From Bugula neritina (Eukaryota > Bryozoa > Gymnolaemata > Cheilostomatida > Bugulidae): DNA of 64,000 nt. The stretch lies in NCBI GenBank assembly GCA_964035545.1, contig OZ037766.1, forward strand, positions 62,001 through 126,000. The letters are read 5' to 3'. Below are positions 46,995-58,547 of the stretch, one piece after another (the stretch's first letter is position 1; each line of letters starts with the position of its first letter). The position numbers and the translations under genes are program-made. The notes under the pieces were generated by a model that had not been told where the DNA came from, did no database searches, and worked only from the letters and a program-made list of their open reading frames with translations.

Positions 46995-49900
46995 TCAGTA
47001 TTCATCATCCGCCCCATTAGCATCTTCATCAGGAACTGAGAAACCCTCCTAAATAAATAGAAGACAACTCCATGTTATAAACACAGTATACTGTGTAGTA
47101 TATAGAGGTAGTGTACAGTACATACTGTAACTTACCTCTGTAGCGTACAGTATGTCGAGGATACTCTGTAACTTACCTCTGTAGCGTACAATACATACTC
47201 TGTAACTTACCTCTGTAGCGTACAGTACATACTCTGTAACTTACCTCTGTAGCGTACAGTACATACTGTAACTTACCTCTGTAGCGTACAGTACATACTC
47301 TGTAACTTACCTCTGTAGAGTACAGTACATACTGTAACTTACCTCTGTAGCGTACAATACATACTCTGTAACTTACCTCTGTAGAGTACAGTACATACTG
47401 TAACTTACCTCTGTAGAGTACAGTACATACTGTAACTTACCTCTGTAGAGTACAGTACATACTCTGTAACTTACCTCTGTAGCGTACAGTATGTCGAGGA
47501 TACTCTGTAACTTACCTCTGTAGAGTAGAGTACATACTGTAACTTACCTCTGTAGCGTACAGTACATACTGTAACTTATCTCTGTAGAGTACAGTACATA
47601 CTGTAACTTACCTCTGTAGCGTACAGTACATACTGTAACTTATCTCTGTAGCGTACAGTACATACTGTAACTTACCTCTGTAGCGTACAGTACATACTGT
47701 AACTTACCTCTGTAGCGTACAGTACATACTGTAACTTACCTCTGTAGCGTACAGTATGTCGAGGATACTCTGTAACTTACCTCTGTAGCGTACAGTATGT
47801 CGAGGATACTCTGTAACTTACCTCTGTAGCGTACAATATGTCGAGGATACTCTGTAAGACGGGATTATTTTGTTCCTCTGACTCCTGACACAAGACTTCA
47901 ATGTCCCTCAACTTTCCAAAGTAAAAGTCTCTCTCCCTTTCTAGTCCCTCCACTGTACCTCTCATCTCTTGTAACTATGGTAACCAAACAACAACACTGC
48001 ACTCTCATCTCTTGTAACTATGGTAACCAAACAACAACACTGTACTCTCATCTCTTGTAACTATGGTAACCAAACAACAACACTGCACTCGCATTTCACT
48101 TGTAACTATGGTAACCAAACAACAACACTGCACTCGCATTTCACCTGTAACTATGGTAACCAAACAACAACACTGCACTCTCATCTCACCTGTAACTCCA
48201 TCTCAGCGACTCGCTCATCAGACTTGGGGGAGGCCGCAGGGGGAACTCTCCTTGTAGTGGTGGCAGGGAGGGTGGACTTGGGTGGGGGTCGACCTGAACA
48301 TGGGTAGAGTACAGAGTAAATATCTTACAGAGTAAGTATTACATAATAAATACATCAGAGAGTAAGTAGTAAGTGCAAGTAGTAAGTACAAGTAGTAAGT
48401 ACAAGTAGTAAGTACAAGTAGTAAGTACAAGTAGTAAGTACAAGTAGTAAGTACAAGTAGTAAGTACAAGTAGTAAGTACAAGTAGTAAGTACAAGTAGT
48501 AAGTACAAGCAGTAAGTACAAGCAGTAAGTACAAGCAGTAAGTACAAGTAGTAAGTACAAGTAGTAAGTAGTAAGTACAAGTAGTAAGTACAAGTAGTAA
48601 ATACAAGTAGTAAGTAGTAAGTACAAGTAGTAAGTACAAGTAGTAAGTACAAGTAGTAAGTACAAGTAGTAAGTACAAGCAGTAAGTACAAGTAGTAAAT
48701 ACAAGTAGTAAGTAGTAAGTACAAGTAGTAAGTACAAGCAGTAAGTACAAGTATTGAGTATAAATAGTAAGCTATGGTGAGACTAACTGGCAGGGGATTT
48801 AGTCACTCTGTTGGGTGTTCTTACGGCAGCACCTCTGGCAGCAGCACCTCCCCCTTTCATGTCTCCCAGGTGAACGCCGCCCCTCTCAGCCAACGCGTCA
48901 TATTCCTGGCCACCGTAGTTGGCGTCAAAAAACTTTTTAAACCACTGCACAAACTCAAAGTTGTCTTGGAACTTCCCCTTGACGAGTTTATCAACTGACA
49001 CTACCTACAGAGACATTTATATGAGTATACTAACTACTAACTATATACTCTGAATAGTATACTAACTACTAACTATATACTCTGAATAGTATACTAACTA
49101 CTAACTATATACTCTGAATAGTATACTAACTACTAACTATATACTCTGAATAGTATACTAACTACTAACTATATACTCTGAATAGTATACTAACTACTAA
49201 CTATATACTCTGAATAGTATACTAACTACTAACTATATACTCTGAATAGTATACTAACTACTAACTATATACTCTGAATAATATACTAACTACTAACTAT
49301 ATACTCTGAATAGTATACTAACTACTAACTATATACTCTGAATAGTATACTAACTACTAACTATATACTCTGAATAGTATACTAACTACTAACTATATAC
49401 TCTGAATAGTATACTAACTACTAACTATATACTCTGAATAGTATACTAACTACTAACTATATACTCTGAATAGTATACTAACTACTAACTATACACTCTG
49501 AATAGTATACTAACTACTAACTATATACTCTGAATAGTATACTAACTATATACTCTGAATAGTATACTAACTACTAACTATATACTCTGAATAGTATACT
49601 AACTACTAACTATATACTCTGAATAGTATACTAACTACTAACTATATACTCTGAATCACACAGTATACTAACTACTAACTATATACTCTGAATAGTATAC
49701 TAACTACTAACTATATACTCTGAATAGTATACTAACTACTAACTATATACTCTGAATAGTATACTAACTAATAACTATATACTCTGAATCACACAGCATA
49801 CCTTATCGACTTGCATCTTTTTAAAAGATTCTTGCAACACTTTAAAGTTATTGATATATTCATGCTCTAACTTGGTTTGAAACTTGACTTTTTTTAATAG

Positions 49901-51347
49901 AATGCTTCCTGCAAGAGAAAGAAATACGGGCGTGAGTGATACAGCCTATCTTTGTTCAAGGAGCTTTACACAAACACACCTACTGGAAACAAAGAGATGA
50001 ATATAAAGAGAAGGGATGGGTATTTGGTATGACTGAGTTAGTTAATATTTACCTGGGAATAGTAGGTGCATAGTGAGTTATATTTACCTGGGAATAGTAG
50101 GTGCATAATGAGTTATATTTACCTGGGAATAGTAGGTGCATAGTGAGTTATATTTACCTGGGAATAGTAGGTGCATAGTGAGTTATATTTACCTGGGAAT
50201 AGTAGGTGCATAATGAGTTATATTTACCTGGGAATAGTAGGTGCATAACGAGTTATATTTACCTGGGAATAGTAGGTGCATAATGAGTTATATTTACCTG
50301 GGAATAGTAGGTGCATAATGAGTTATATTTACCTGGGAATAGTAGGTGCATAAACTGGCAGTATGCAGCACCTGTAACAGAGGAGATAGCGAGAGAGTAG
50401 TAGTAGCGGCAGCAAGGCAGCAGTAGTAGTACGATACATGAGTTAGTCTGCACTACTACCACCACACATCTATTAACATCACACTAATTATAGTCAACAG
50501 ATAATCTATTCTTAACTCCTACAAACATGATAAGAAATCACAATCAATACAGAGACTGAAGGCAGCAGCTGCCCGTATAACATTAGTCATCAGTGAGTCA
50601 TTTCTCTAACAGCGTTCCTAGTAGTTGGGGCCAACAGAGCAGTACTAACAGTATAGTAACTCACTCACAGTAGTGAAGTAGTAACTCACTCACAGTAGTG
50701 AAGTAGTAACTCGCTCACAGTAGTGAAGTAGTAACTCACACAGTAGTGAAGTAGTAACTCACACACAGTAGTGAAGTAGTAACTCACACAGTAGTGAAGT
50801 AGTAACTCACACAGTAGTGAAGTAATAACTCACAGTAGTGAAGTAGTAACTCACACAGTAGTGAAGTAATAACTCACTCACAGTAGTGAAGTAGTGACTC
50901 ACTCAGTAGTGAAGTAGTGACTCACACAGTAGTGAAGTAATAACTCACAGTAGTGAAGTAGTAACTCACACAGTAGTGAAGTAGTGACTCATACAGTAGC
51001 GAAGTAGTGACTCACACAGTAGTGAAGTAGTAACTCACACAGTAGTGAAGTAGTGACTCACTCACAGTAGTGAAGTAGTAACTCACACAGTAGTGAAGTA
51101 GTAACTCACACAGTAGTGAAGTAGTGACTCACACAGTAGTGAAGTAGTAACTCACTCACAGTAATGAAGTAGTGACTCACTCAGTAGTGAAGTAGTGACT
51201 CACACAGTAGTGAAGTAGTGACTCACCAGTACATAACTGCTCTATCTTGCTGAAAGTTGACTCTAGTGTATTATTAACCCAGGCAAGCATGTCGTGTCTA
51301 CTCAAGTTATCTGAGGTGCTGCTTGTACTAAACACGTTCACCGCCAT
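46995..51347 (-). CDS. MAPRE1: EB1-type microtubule plus-end-binding protein, 264 aa
   Basis: Exons in coding order: 51227-51347, 50333-50371 (39 nt), 49802-49908, 48788-49004, 48190-48293, 47822-47974, 46995-47048; 795 nt, phases match. Residues 1-130 are the microtubule-binding CH domain: [73 protein letters not shown] Pro/Ser/Arg-rich basic linker follows. The coiled coil and EB-homology domain read [20 protein letters not shown]. The acidic tail ends DDEY, corresponding to the EEY/EEF motif that recruits CAP-Gly proteins. EB proteins track growing microtubule ends and recruit SxIP partners. Length matches human EB1 (268). Three of six introns contain minisatellites that copy exon-intron junctions. 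Which vertebrate paralog is closest cannot be settled here. Confidence 0.95.
47075..47821 (-). repeat. 32/41-bp minisatellite reiterating the MAPRE exon 6 donor
   Basis: About 20 copies. On the minus strand each unit contains GTACGCTACAGAG/gtaagtta (or the GTACTCTACAGAG form), i.e. exon 6 end plus donor. Long-form units at about 47470-47510 and 47745-47821 also copy AGTATCCTCGACATA, covering about 30 nt of exon. Neither unit length is a multiple of three. Confidence 0.93.
47975..48189 (-). repeat. 43- to 45-bp array: MAPRE intron 5 as tandem copies of a minimal intron
   Basis: Five copies of a unit that on the minus strand runs TTACAR-gtgaratg...gtttggttaccatag. The first copy alone would be a 39-nt intron with a gtgaga donor and a tag acceptor. 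Later copies begin TTACAAGAGATGAGAG, the start of exon 6. Confidence 0.9.
48355..48770. repeat. 10-bp minisatellite, MAPRE intron 4
   Basis: About 40 copies of agtaagtaca with agtagtaagt variants. Confidence 0.94.
49020..49790. repeat. 32-bp minisatellite, MAPRE intron 3
   Basis: About 24 copies of a unit containing tatatactctgaatagtata. The copy next to the exon 3 donor has diverged into the donor gtatgctgtgtgattcagag. Confidence 0.95.
50045..50332 (-). repeat. 35-bp minisatellite reiterating the MAPRE exon 2 donor
   Basis: Eight extra copies. Each reads on the minus strand TTATGCACCTACTATTCCCAG in part (the last 20 or so nt of the 39-nt exon 2) then gtaaatataactca. Half of the exon and its donor are therefore reiterated. 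Confidence 0.94.
50650..51226 (-). repeat. about 20- to 25-bp minisatellite next to the MAPRE exon 1 donor
   Basis: About 25 copies containing, on the minus strand, ctactgtgtgagtcactact. This mimics the exon 1 end and donor (TACTG/gtgagtcactact), so gtgagt sites recur through intron 1. Confidence 0.9.
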
Positions 51348-51822
51348 GGCTGTGTCTTCCTTTATCTGCACCACATAAACATACACATGATATTAGCTGT
51401 ATGTGTAGCTAGTTATAACTCTACACTATACACTGTACCATTAGTATTCACACTCCTACTACTACTCTGATATTCATAATGTCATACATTGACAACCATA
51501 CTTACACTTCTATAGTCTTAAGTCAATGAGAACTACAATTGAATTCAGCAACAAAATCAAAAATATCCCCATGACAGTGACTTTGAACATTACTACTGCA
51601 ATTACAACTACAAAACCTTATGATTATCTCATTGTGACTAGGACTAACTTAATGCTAAAGTGCATCTGTCATCTAAGAGTAATTATTTACCAAAAAGAAA
51701 ACAATTATGACATCTACAAAATAATTATATTATTATTTTTTAGTCTTCATCGGCATTATTAGATTAATTCAATACATGTGTTGGTTAGTAATAACTATAA
51801 GTAGCTGTAATAACTAATACCT
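51348..51822. other. 5' flank of MAPRE
   Basis: No exon recognised beyond possible 5' UTR; the 51526-51762 open frame lacks any family signature. Confidence 0.5.
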
Positions 51823-51825
51823 TTA

Positions 51826-52169
51826 GCCTAGGGCCACACGGTGCGTATTTTTGCATGCGAAAATTGAAATCACAAGTAGCAAAGGTGTCCACTGTACGCG
51901 TTGAGAAAACATTCTCACTTGTCGCTCTGCATTCTGAACACAAGTGCGAATCGTCTTTGTCGTCGTCACCTAATTGGCTGGTAGTTATTCAGCGAGCCGA
52001 ATTTCTTTATTTTAGTGCTACATTCCAGTAAATTGCATTTTATTCAAAGCGAGTGTGATTTAAAAATGAAAGCTTCATTTATCACGCATCACTGACGCTA
52101 CAGTGGACACCTTTGCTACTTGTGATTTCAATTTTCGCGTGCGAAAATACGCACAATGTGGCCCTAGGC
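51826..52169. mobile_element. 344-bp MITE, PIF/Harbinger type
   Basis: Long inverted repeats of about 70 bp: GCCTAGGGCCACACGGTGCG at left versus GCCTAGGGCCACATTGTGCG on the complementary right end, extending through gaaattgaaatcacaag-like sequence. TTA flanks both ends (51823-51825, 52170-52172), the Harbinger target preference. No coding capacity. Confidence 0.88.
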
Positions 52170-52172
52170 TTA

Positions 52173-53694
52173 CCCAAATCATTTACTAACTAACTCAGTA
52201 AGTGCATGAGTGGAAGTAAATTTAATCATAACCCAATGATCATGAAGATTATAATAATTGTAGGCTTAATTCTATTACTTATAGTTAGGGTAAACAAACT
52301 GCTATCCATTTCATACACAAAATGAATAATAAATTAATGCACTAGATAACCACATGAATGATACTAGTTTACATATTTATTCATAATGCATCCCAGCTCT
52401 CTTTTCTCCCAACATGTTTTTAAAACAAAAAATATATTCATCAACTGTGTGCTGCCATCTAACAATAACAATGTCAATATGAATATCAGAATATGAAAAC
52501 CTAAACCAAAAGAGCAGTTTCCCTCTCAACACCTACATATCATAATTTAATAAATAAGCATATGATGAAATGAGATGTGCAAGTTACTAATACTTGTGAT
52601 ACTTATTATAACTATACGTATAAATATTACCATTAGCAATATTAATAACGATACTATTAGTATAACTATAAGTATTACTAATAATTAATACCAGCAAGTG
52701 CAACCTAAAATGTTATACTAATACGAATACTAATAGTGATAGTAATAGTAATACGAATACTAATAGTGATAGTAATAGTAATACGAATACTAATGGCTGT
52801 CGAAATGAGTTAGAAAAAGAATAACGACTCCAAGACAACAGAAAATGAGGAATAACTAACAAAAATAAGTGTAACATTGTGACATTATGGTTATGATTAG
52901 GTTTAACTAATGCCTTAGCCCTTATGCCAATGGTAAATGTAAATTAAAATTGTAATACTAAATCTAACAGTAATTAGTAATACTAATAGCAATACTATTA
53001 GTATTAGTGAGTATTAGTATCACTGTTAGTGTTACCAGTAATAGTATTACTATTAGTATTTATATTACATTAGTATAACTATAAGTATAAGACTTTATAA
53101 CTAATAGTAATACTATAAGTATAAGTATTAGTATAACTATAACATTAATATTAATAATATTAAATTTAATAAAATAATTATATTATACTTTAAAACTATT
53201 CTAACTTTAGTGAAAACTTTAACTTCAACTTCAAGTTAATATCCCTATTACATTTACTGTAATACAAATACATAGATTGTGCTTAGTGGTGTGACTTCAA
53301 AATAAACCTCTAAAAATAATAGAAATCGCACGCTTCACAGTAAGTCTAATTCTTAGTTGCTCTGGATGGGGCTTATGATTACTATTAGATTCGGTACCAC
53401 TGAAGATGACTAGTGCGTCACTATGACCGAGTGATCAGTTTAAAGTTTCTCTTCTCAAAGTTCGCCAATGAGCATGCGTTTGTATTCATTTCCGTGTAAC
53501 TGCAGTCTCAACATGATTATAACAAGGTCAGAATATTAATTTTCAGTTATTGAAAATTTAAAAAAAAAATAAAACAAATGTTTTATTTTACATATTCCAA
53601 TTATTTTCAAAATTACAAAGAAAACAATAATAGACGCTGCGTAGTCCGACAGAGACAACAACTCCAATGTCATACGAAGACTATAACCGCTCAC
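52173..53694. other. AT-rich intergenic region
   Basis: Irregular taatagtaatac low-complexity sequence covers about 52590-53170. No gene recognised. A degenerate hammerhead-like stretch at about 53396-53437 is discussed under rejected items. Confidence 0.55.
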
Positions 53695-54453
53695 TTAAAG
53701 AATCCCTGACCCACTTTACTTATATAGCATGAAAATATTCATCTATATCTTAGCTATCAATTAAGCATCCCTTTAAGGGTGGATGGCTATACTATTTCAT
53801 TTTATAACAACTTTAGTGCATGCATGTCCAAAAAACTTTCGGATTTCTAAGCTCTCAGTGCACACGTATTACGCCGGTTTCCGGTCTGCTTCGAGTCCTA
53901 GTTACTGTATAACTAATAGTAATAATTGCATACTTTCGCAGCGTGTTATTTTTAGCCACTGCAACACACAGATAAATCACTATACTGACATAAATTTTAA
54001 AACACAGAGTACAACTAATGCTCAATGAAAAAAACAAATGATACCATATTATTATTGATATTAGAAGCTAAAGTTACTTCCGTTAGAAATTTTGAGCATC
54101 GGAAAAATGAAATAGCCTCACCCTCACGATGTAATTAGAACGGGTGGCTAAGTACGGTGATAACACGATATTGTTAAAAGAAATTAGCTAAATCCAACGA
54201 GTGGCAAACTTTTCTATAAAACGTTACAAATAATTGCATATTCAATTATGTAACTTATTACGCTTCCAAATAGATTATCATTACCGTAACCGGATATTAC
54301 CAATATAACCTGTGCCTAGTAGTACTACTACTAGTAGTAGTCGCTCGCTATCTATATAAATTCGATTTCATATTCATATTGCTATTGGACTCTAATGAAC
54401 AAACTTATTACCTATATAGTATATTACTAGTTACACTTGCACTTACTGTCGAC

Positions 54454-55694
54454 ATGACTACACGAATGGCTTCAAGTTCAAAAGGCAAATGCAAAAGAAG
54501 AGTGTGTGAAGCTGCAATGTGTTCGTACAAGGAAAAACACATGTTTAAATGGCCTGCTGATACTCACTGATACTCATACTGTGTGTGGTGAAAAATGGAC
54601 CAAGTTTGTCAATACGAAAAGAAAAAACTTTCTGCCTGATAACAACTCTCGTTTGTGTTTTCGGCATTTTGGTGATGAACAATTTACAAATATGGGCATG
54701 TATAAAGCAAAACTCATTAACATGTAAGTGAATAACTCACTCAAACTCATAGTGATACTGACTTAGTGATTGTGATAGAATTAGACGATAATGATAGTTT
54801 TTTAATGTTGATTTTCAACAATAAGTATAACTATAACTATTAAGTATTACTACAAGTTGGTATAAGTCAATAGGATTGTCATGACCGTGTTGATTCAATT
54901 TCATGTGACTATGACATAAACTTGCAAGTACAAGTTTGCATTTATGATTTACACGATAACCATTATTGTAAAGAAATTCATTTATAATGGCGATAATATG
55001 AAAGACTTATGATTATCAGAATGTGTCATAGTCACTTGGATACATACCATTAATATTATGATTCATACGCACTGATACTCATGCTATGAGTATGATACTG
55101 GTAATGGTGCCCATCATCAATACCAGTAAAAATTAATGGTAAATATTGTTCACTTAGCTTATTGAAAGAATAAAAATTCATTGTCTTTGATTTACTCTTT
55201 AGATTGCATTTAGAGAAAACAGCAGTCCCAACTATTCATTTAGTGGAAACTGAGGGTGCAACTGGATGCACTCCATTAACTCCTCGGAAACAAAGTCAGC
55301 AGGCGGCCACTATCACACCTAAAGAAGCTCGCTGGTTAAAAAGATCAGACCCTGGTTTTCTGTAAGGATTATAATATTGAAAATGCGATCTTGAGCAATA
55401 AAATTGAAATATGATATAGACAGCAATTGAGATTTTCTGCAGCTGTTTCAATAATACTTTTCCATTTACCTTCATATATAATAATATTTTAGAGCTTTGC
55501 CAAGTCAAACTAAAAAACCAGCTCTCAATCTTAAGCCAGAAGAGAAGGGCCTACAGAAAGGAATAGGACACAATAAATATGTGCAAACACCTAAAAGGAT
55601 GCAGAAAAAGATTAGAAGCAAAGCTGTTCAATGCTGGTATATAGAAATATGGCGAAATAGTATTGATCACTTAGCTCAAAAACTGAATTCATAG
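54454..55694 (+). pseudogene. THAP-domain protein encoded by the Kolobok-like element, frameshifted
   Basis: Exons 54454-54723, 55203-55361 and 55493-55694 join in phase. The THAP zinc finger (C-x4-C ... C-x2-H) is visible: CKRRVCEAAMCSYKEKH, FKWPAD, WTKFVN, then LCFRHFGDEQF. The first part ends at a stop near 54570, while the rest is in another frame. A short duplicated gatactcac/tgatactcat stretch at the break suggests a small insertion. Downstream exons encode a Lys-rich tail (RKQSQQAATITPKEARWLKR; PKRMQKKIRSKAVQCWYIEI). THAP domains bind DNA, often transposon ends. Unspliced alternatives or a sequencing error at the break remain possible. Confidence 0.7.
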
Positions 55695-56365
55695 CTTTTC
55701 TCCATATTTATTTTTATTTAAAATGCATGTTCTAATGCAACAAAAAACAAATATTTTTGTGTAATGGAAATAATATTTTTAATTTTCCACCTCAAGGTGT
55801 GTCAAAAATAAATTTGGACAATATATCTACTTGTAGTCTCAGTTTCCATTGAAATGTAAATATTCGTTTTCACTGTAGAGCAGCTGTATGTTTGGTTTTG
55901 TTGGTACTTTATTAGAGCCATAAATAGCAATGTGAAAACAATAAATAGCAATAAATAAAACAATATATTGGTAAAAATATGTAAAAAGTTATACTATGTC
56001 ACAAAGTTTCATAAAAACAATATTGTTATATTATATTATATTACATTGCATAAGATATTCTAGTGTACTAGGAATATGGCAATACCTGATTGCTCTACAT
56101 AACTAAGTAGTGAAGTAAATTCTATTTGTTGAATCAAAATTCAAGCATTGTAGAATATGATCTTAGAGTCACTTGAAAAGTTCAGCGCAAAAATAGTCAC
56201 CATATTGAAGTATATTCACCATTATTGCAACTCAAACTCGACGGTAAATTAATTTCAAAGGTCAGGGAGATTGCAAATAATGAGGTTTATTCTCATAGTA
56301 AGCTGTACACACTACAAGAGGCAGTAGCAACTGACTGCTACTAAAAATCACCAGAGTGTTAATGT

Positions 56366-58079
56366 TCATAAATCTTCATTGCACACGAATTTGCTGAACA
56401 TCCATTCAGCAAATTCTTCCTCATCATCAGTTGGGGGGAATGTAGCTTGCACCCAATCATATAAGCAAGCTGGTAAAGGGCGTCTCTCACCTTTTTTAAT
56501 ATCTGGAAACAGCCAGAACACCAAAAACCGGTAGCTGCAGAACCTTTTTTAGTGTTGAGAGAATGGGCCTTCTCATCAAACAAATCATCTACCAAAATAT
56601 ATGATTGGCTAAATAATCAAGTAAGACTATCTAGAAAAACTAACAATGACAGTTACTGATATACAGTAGCAATTGACTAACCATGATATCTCAGGTAGCT
56701 GCTGTATGCAACTTCTAATACAGCTGGTTGCGTCAATTGCTGTACTCCCGGGTGCTGTGTTATACATTCCATGCTGCTATCTAATCGAAGGTTTGCAGCA
56801 TGATCACGGCAACAAACAGACTGTTCCACTGTAGGCTGATTTTGGCAGCGGTGGCAAGTGCACCACTCCGTGGCTGGCCTTATATTTTTCTACAAAACAA
56901 ACAAGCTTTTCTAAAAACGTTATTACCAGTATCATCCACATTAAGTCCATTAATTACTGTGTCTAAATTTGTTTCCTGTACTTTTCTTTGTATTGAAAAT
57001 TGAGTCCAATGAGGCTGAAGTTTGAAAATACTTTAAAATCATGGGTTTTAAAATATTCCAAGTTTGCATTACTGTTCAAACTATTTTTATATTTATAGTT
57101 AAAAATTAATTAGATTTTTTGTATTAAAACAAACTCATAATTTTTGCTATGAAATAAACTAATTTTCAGGAATTTTAAAATATTTTATTGTTGTTAGTAC
57201 TATATGTTATACTATAAAAGCAGAAATTCAGAGAAATAAGGGGCTTAGAAATAAAATACTAAATACTATCATCGTGAATGCAAGTTTGACATGATTATGT
57301 ATGTGATTAACTTATTTTGTTAAGGATCGGTATAACTACAATTACAATAAAAGTGAATAATAATTATCATTATTATGCATTTATAAAAATACAGTCTTTC
57401 CCTTGACTTAAATTATCAGGTAAATCTAACTACAAATAATTAATACTAATACCTGTATTGGTAGTAGTAATAACAAAATTAGTATTGATCAAATATTTAA
57501 TTACTTGACTGGAATTTGTAATCATTAAATTTAATGATTATCACTTTATTATTAATAATATTATATAAACTGATAGCAATCATCAAATATTTAGCTTGTA
57601 ATTTGATATCATGCTTGCTCTAAAGCTTTAGTAGCACAAAACTCAGCTATATTAACTAATTAAGCCAGGATCAATACGAGCCTTGGCATTGAGCATTGGC
57701 ATTACGATTACAAAATGAAAATTAAATATAATAATTATAATAATTTATAACTTATACTAGCTTATACTTATAACTTAAAGTATTACTATTACTATTAGTA
57801 TTACGGTATTAGTACTACTATTAGTAACACTATAGTTTATAAAATTAAATCTTACTGATACTGTAAAATTATAAATATTATCACCTGTTGCTCATCAGTA
57901 ACATTAAAATCCTTGTCATGACTATCATCTCCATTTTCATCTTGATACGTAAACGGCTCAAACTGATAGCCCATTACTTCAGAAATCTCAGTGACAGCGT
58001 GAGTGTGATTGTCATAGTCATACTCATTGCGATTCTCACTGTGCTCAAAGTATTCTTCGTCAGAGCCAGATATGTTCAT
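56366..58079 (-). pseudogene. P2X7 cytoplasmic-tail-like (Cys-rich) protein in the Kolobok-like element
   Basis: Exons in coding order: 57885-58079, 56682-56889, 56366-56588, phases matching. The product starts MNISGSDEEYFEHSE and contains MGYQFEPFTYQDE, then the Cys cluster WCTCHRCQNQPTVEQSVCC. It continues DDLFDEKAHSLN, YRFLVFWLFPDIKKGERRPL and LPACLYDWVQATFPP before an acidic end. This order (YQFEP, C-x-C-x2-C...CC, LPAC-x-x-x-x-V-x-x-xFP) is that of the P2X7-tail-like domain common in invertebrate genomes. Exon 3 has a one-base deficit in an A run (six A where seven would keep frame) near 56540-56550. No P2X channel segment is present. Function unknown. Confidence 0.65.
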
Positions 58080-58547
58080 ATTGATATCGTATTTATGTTA
58101 TTTCTGTATTAGATTTAACTTTATCACAATTACACTGCACAGACTCGGACACGGTAAGTTAAAGTTGGTAGCTATGTCTTTATTGCCGCGAAATTTGTTT
58201 ATGAAATAAAACCTAAACTCCACAAAAAAACACTAATTGGGGGGCTAGACAGACGTCCGATAAATTAAAAATGCTAAAACTAAGGTTACATGCAACGGAA
58301 AATATAGCCTATATTTATTTTCCGAATGTCTTACAGGCGGCATTTCAATCTATTTCTCGCAACTGCGGTGTAATACGTCACAGAAAGGCGAAAAAATTTC
58401 TGGAAGTTTTTTGGACATGCATGCACTAAAAATGTTATAAAACAAAATTGTTTAGACCTGGAACCCTAAAAGAGTGTTAAAATAATAGCCAAGACATAGA
58501 TGAATATTTTCATGCTATATAAGTAAAGTGTGTCAGGAATTCTTTAA

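Larger units (their letters stand above)
53699..58543. mobile_element. Kolobok-like DNA transposon, about 4.8 kb, TTAA target duplication
   Basis: Inverted ends over about 150 bp: AGAATCCCTGACCCACTTTA at left against AGAATTCCTGACACACTTTA on the right complement, both followed by cttatatagcatgaaaat. Further inward both ends share tagtgcatgcatgtccaa. TTAA flanks both sides (53695-53698, 58544-58547). TTAA duplication plus a THAP gene fits the Kolobok superfamily. No DDE transposase core was recognised, so this copy looks non-autonomous or decayed. The interior 55700-56360 and 56900-57880 shows no other gene. Confidence 0.8.

Noticed and set aside
53396-53437. Hammerhead-like stretch with CTGAAGA and a TAGTG/CACTA hairpin.
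   Set aside because: The required GAAA after stem II is missing (CCGAGTG instead), so it is at best a decayed Penelope ribozyme.
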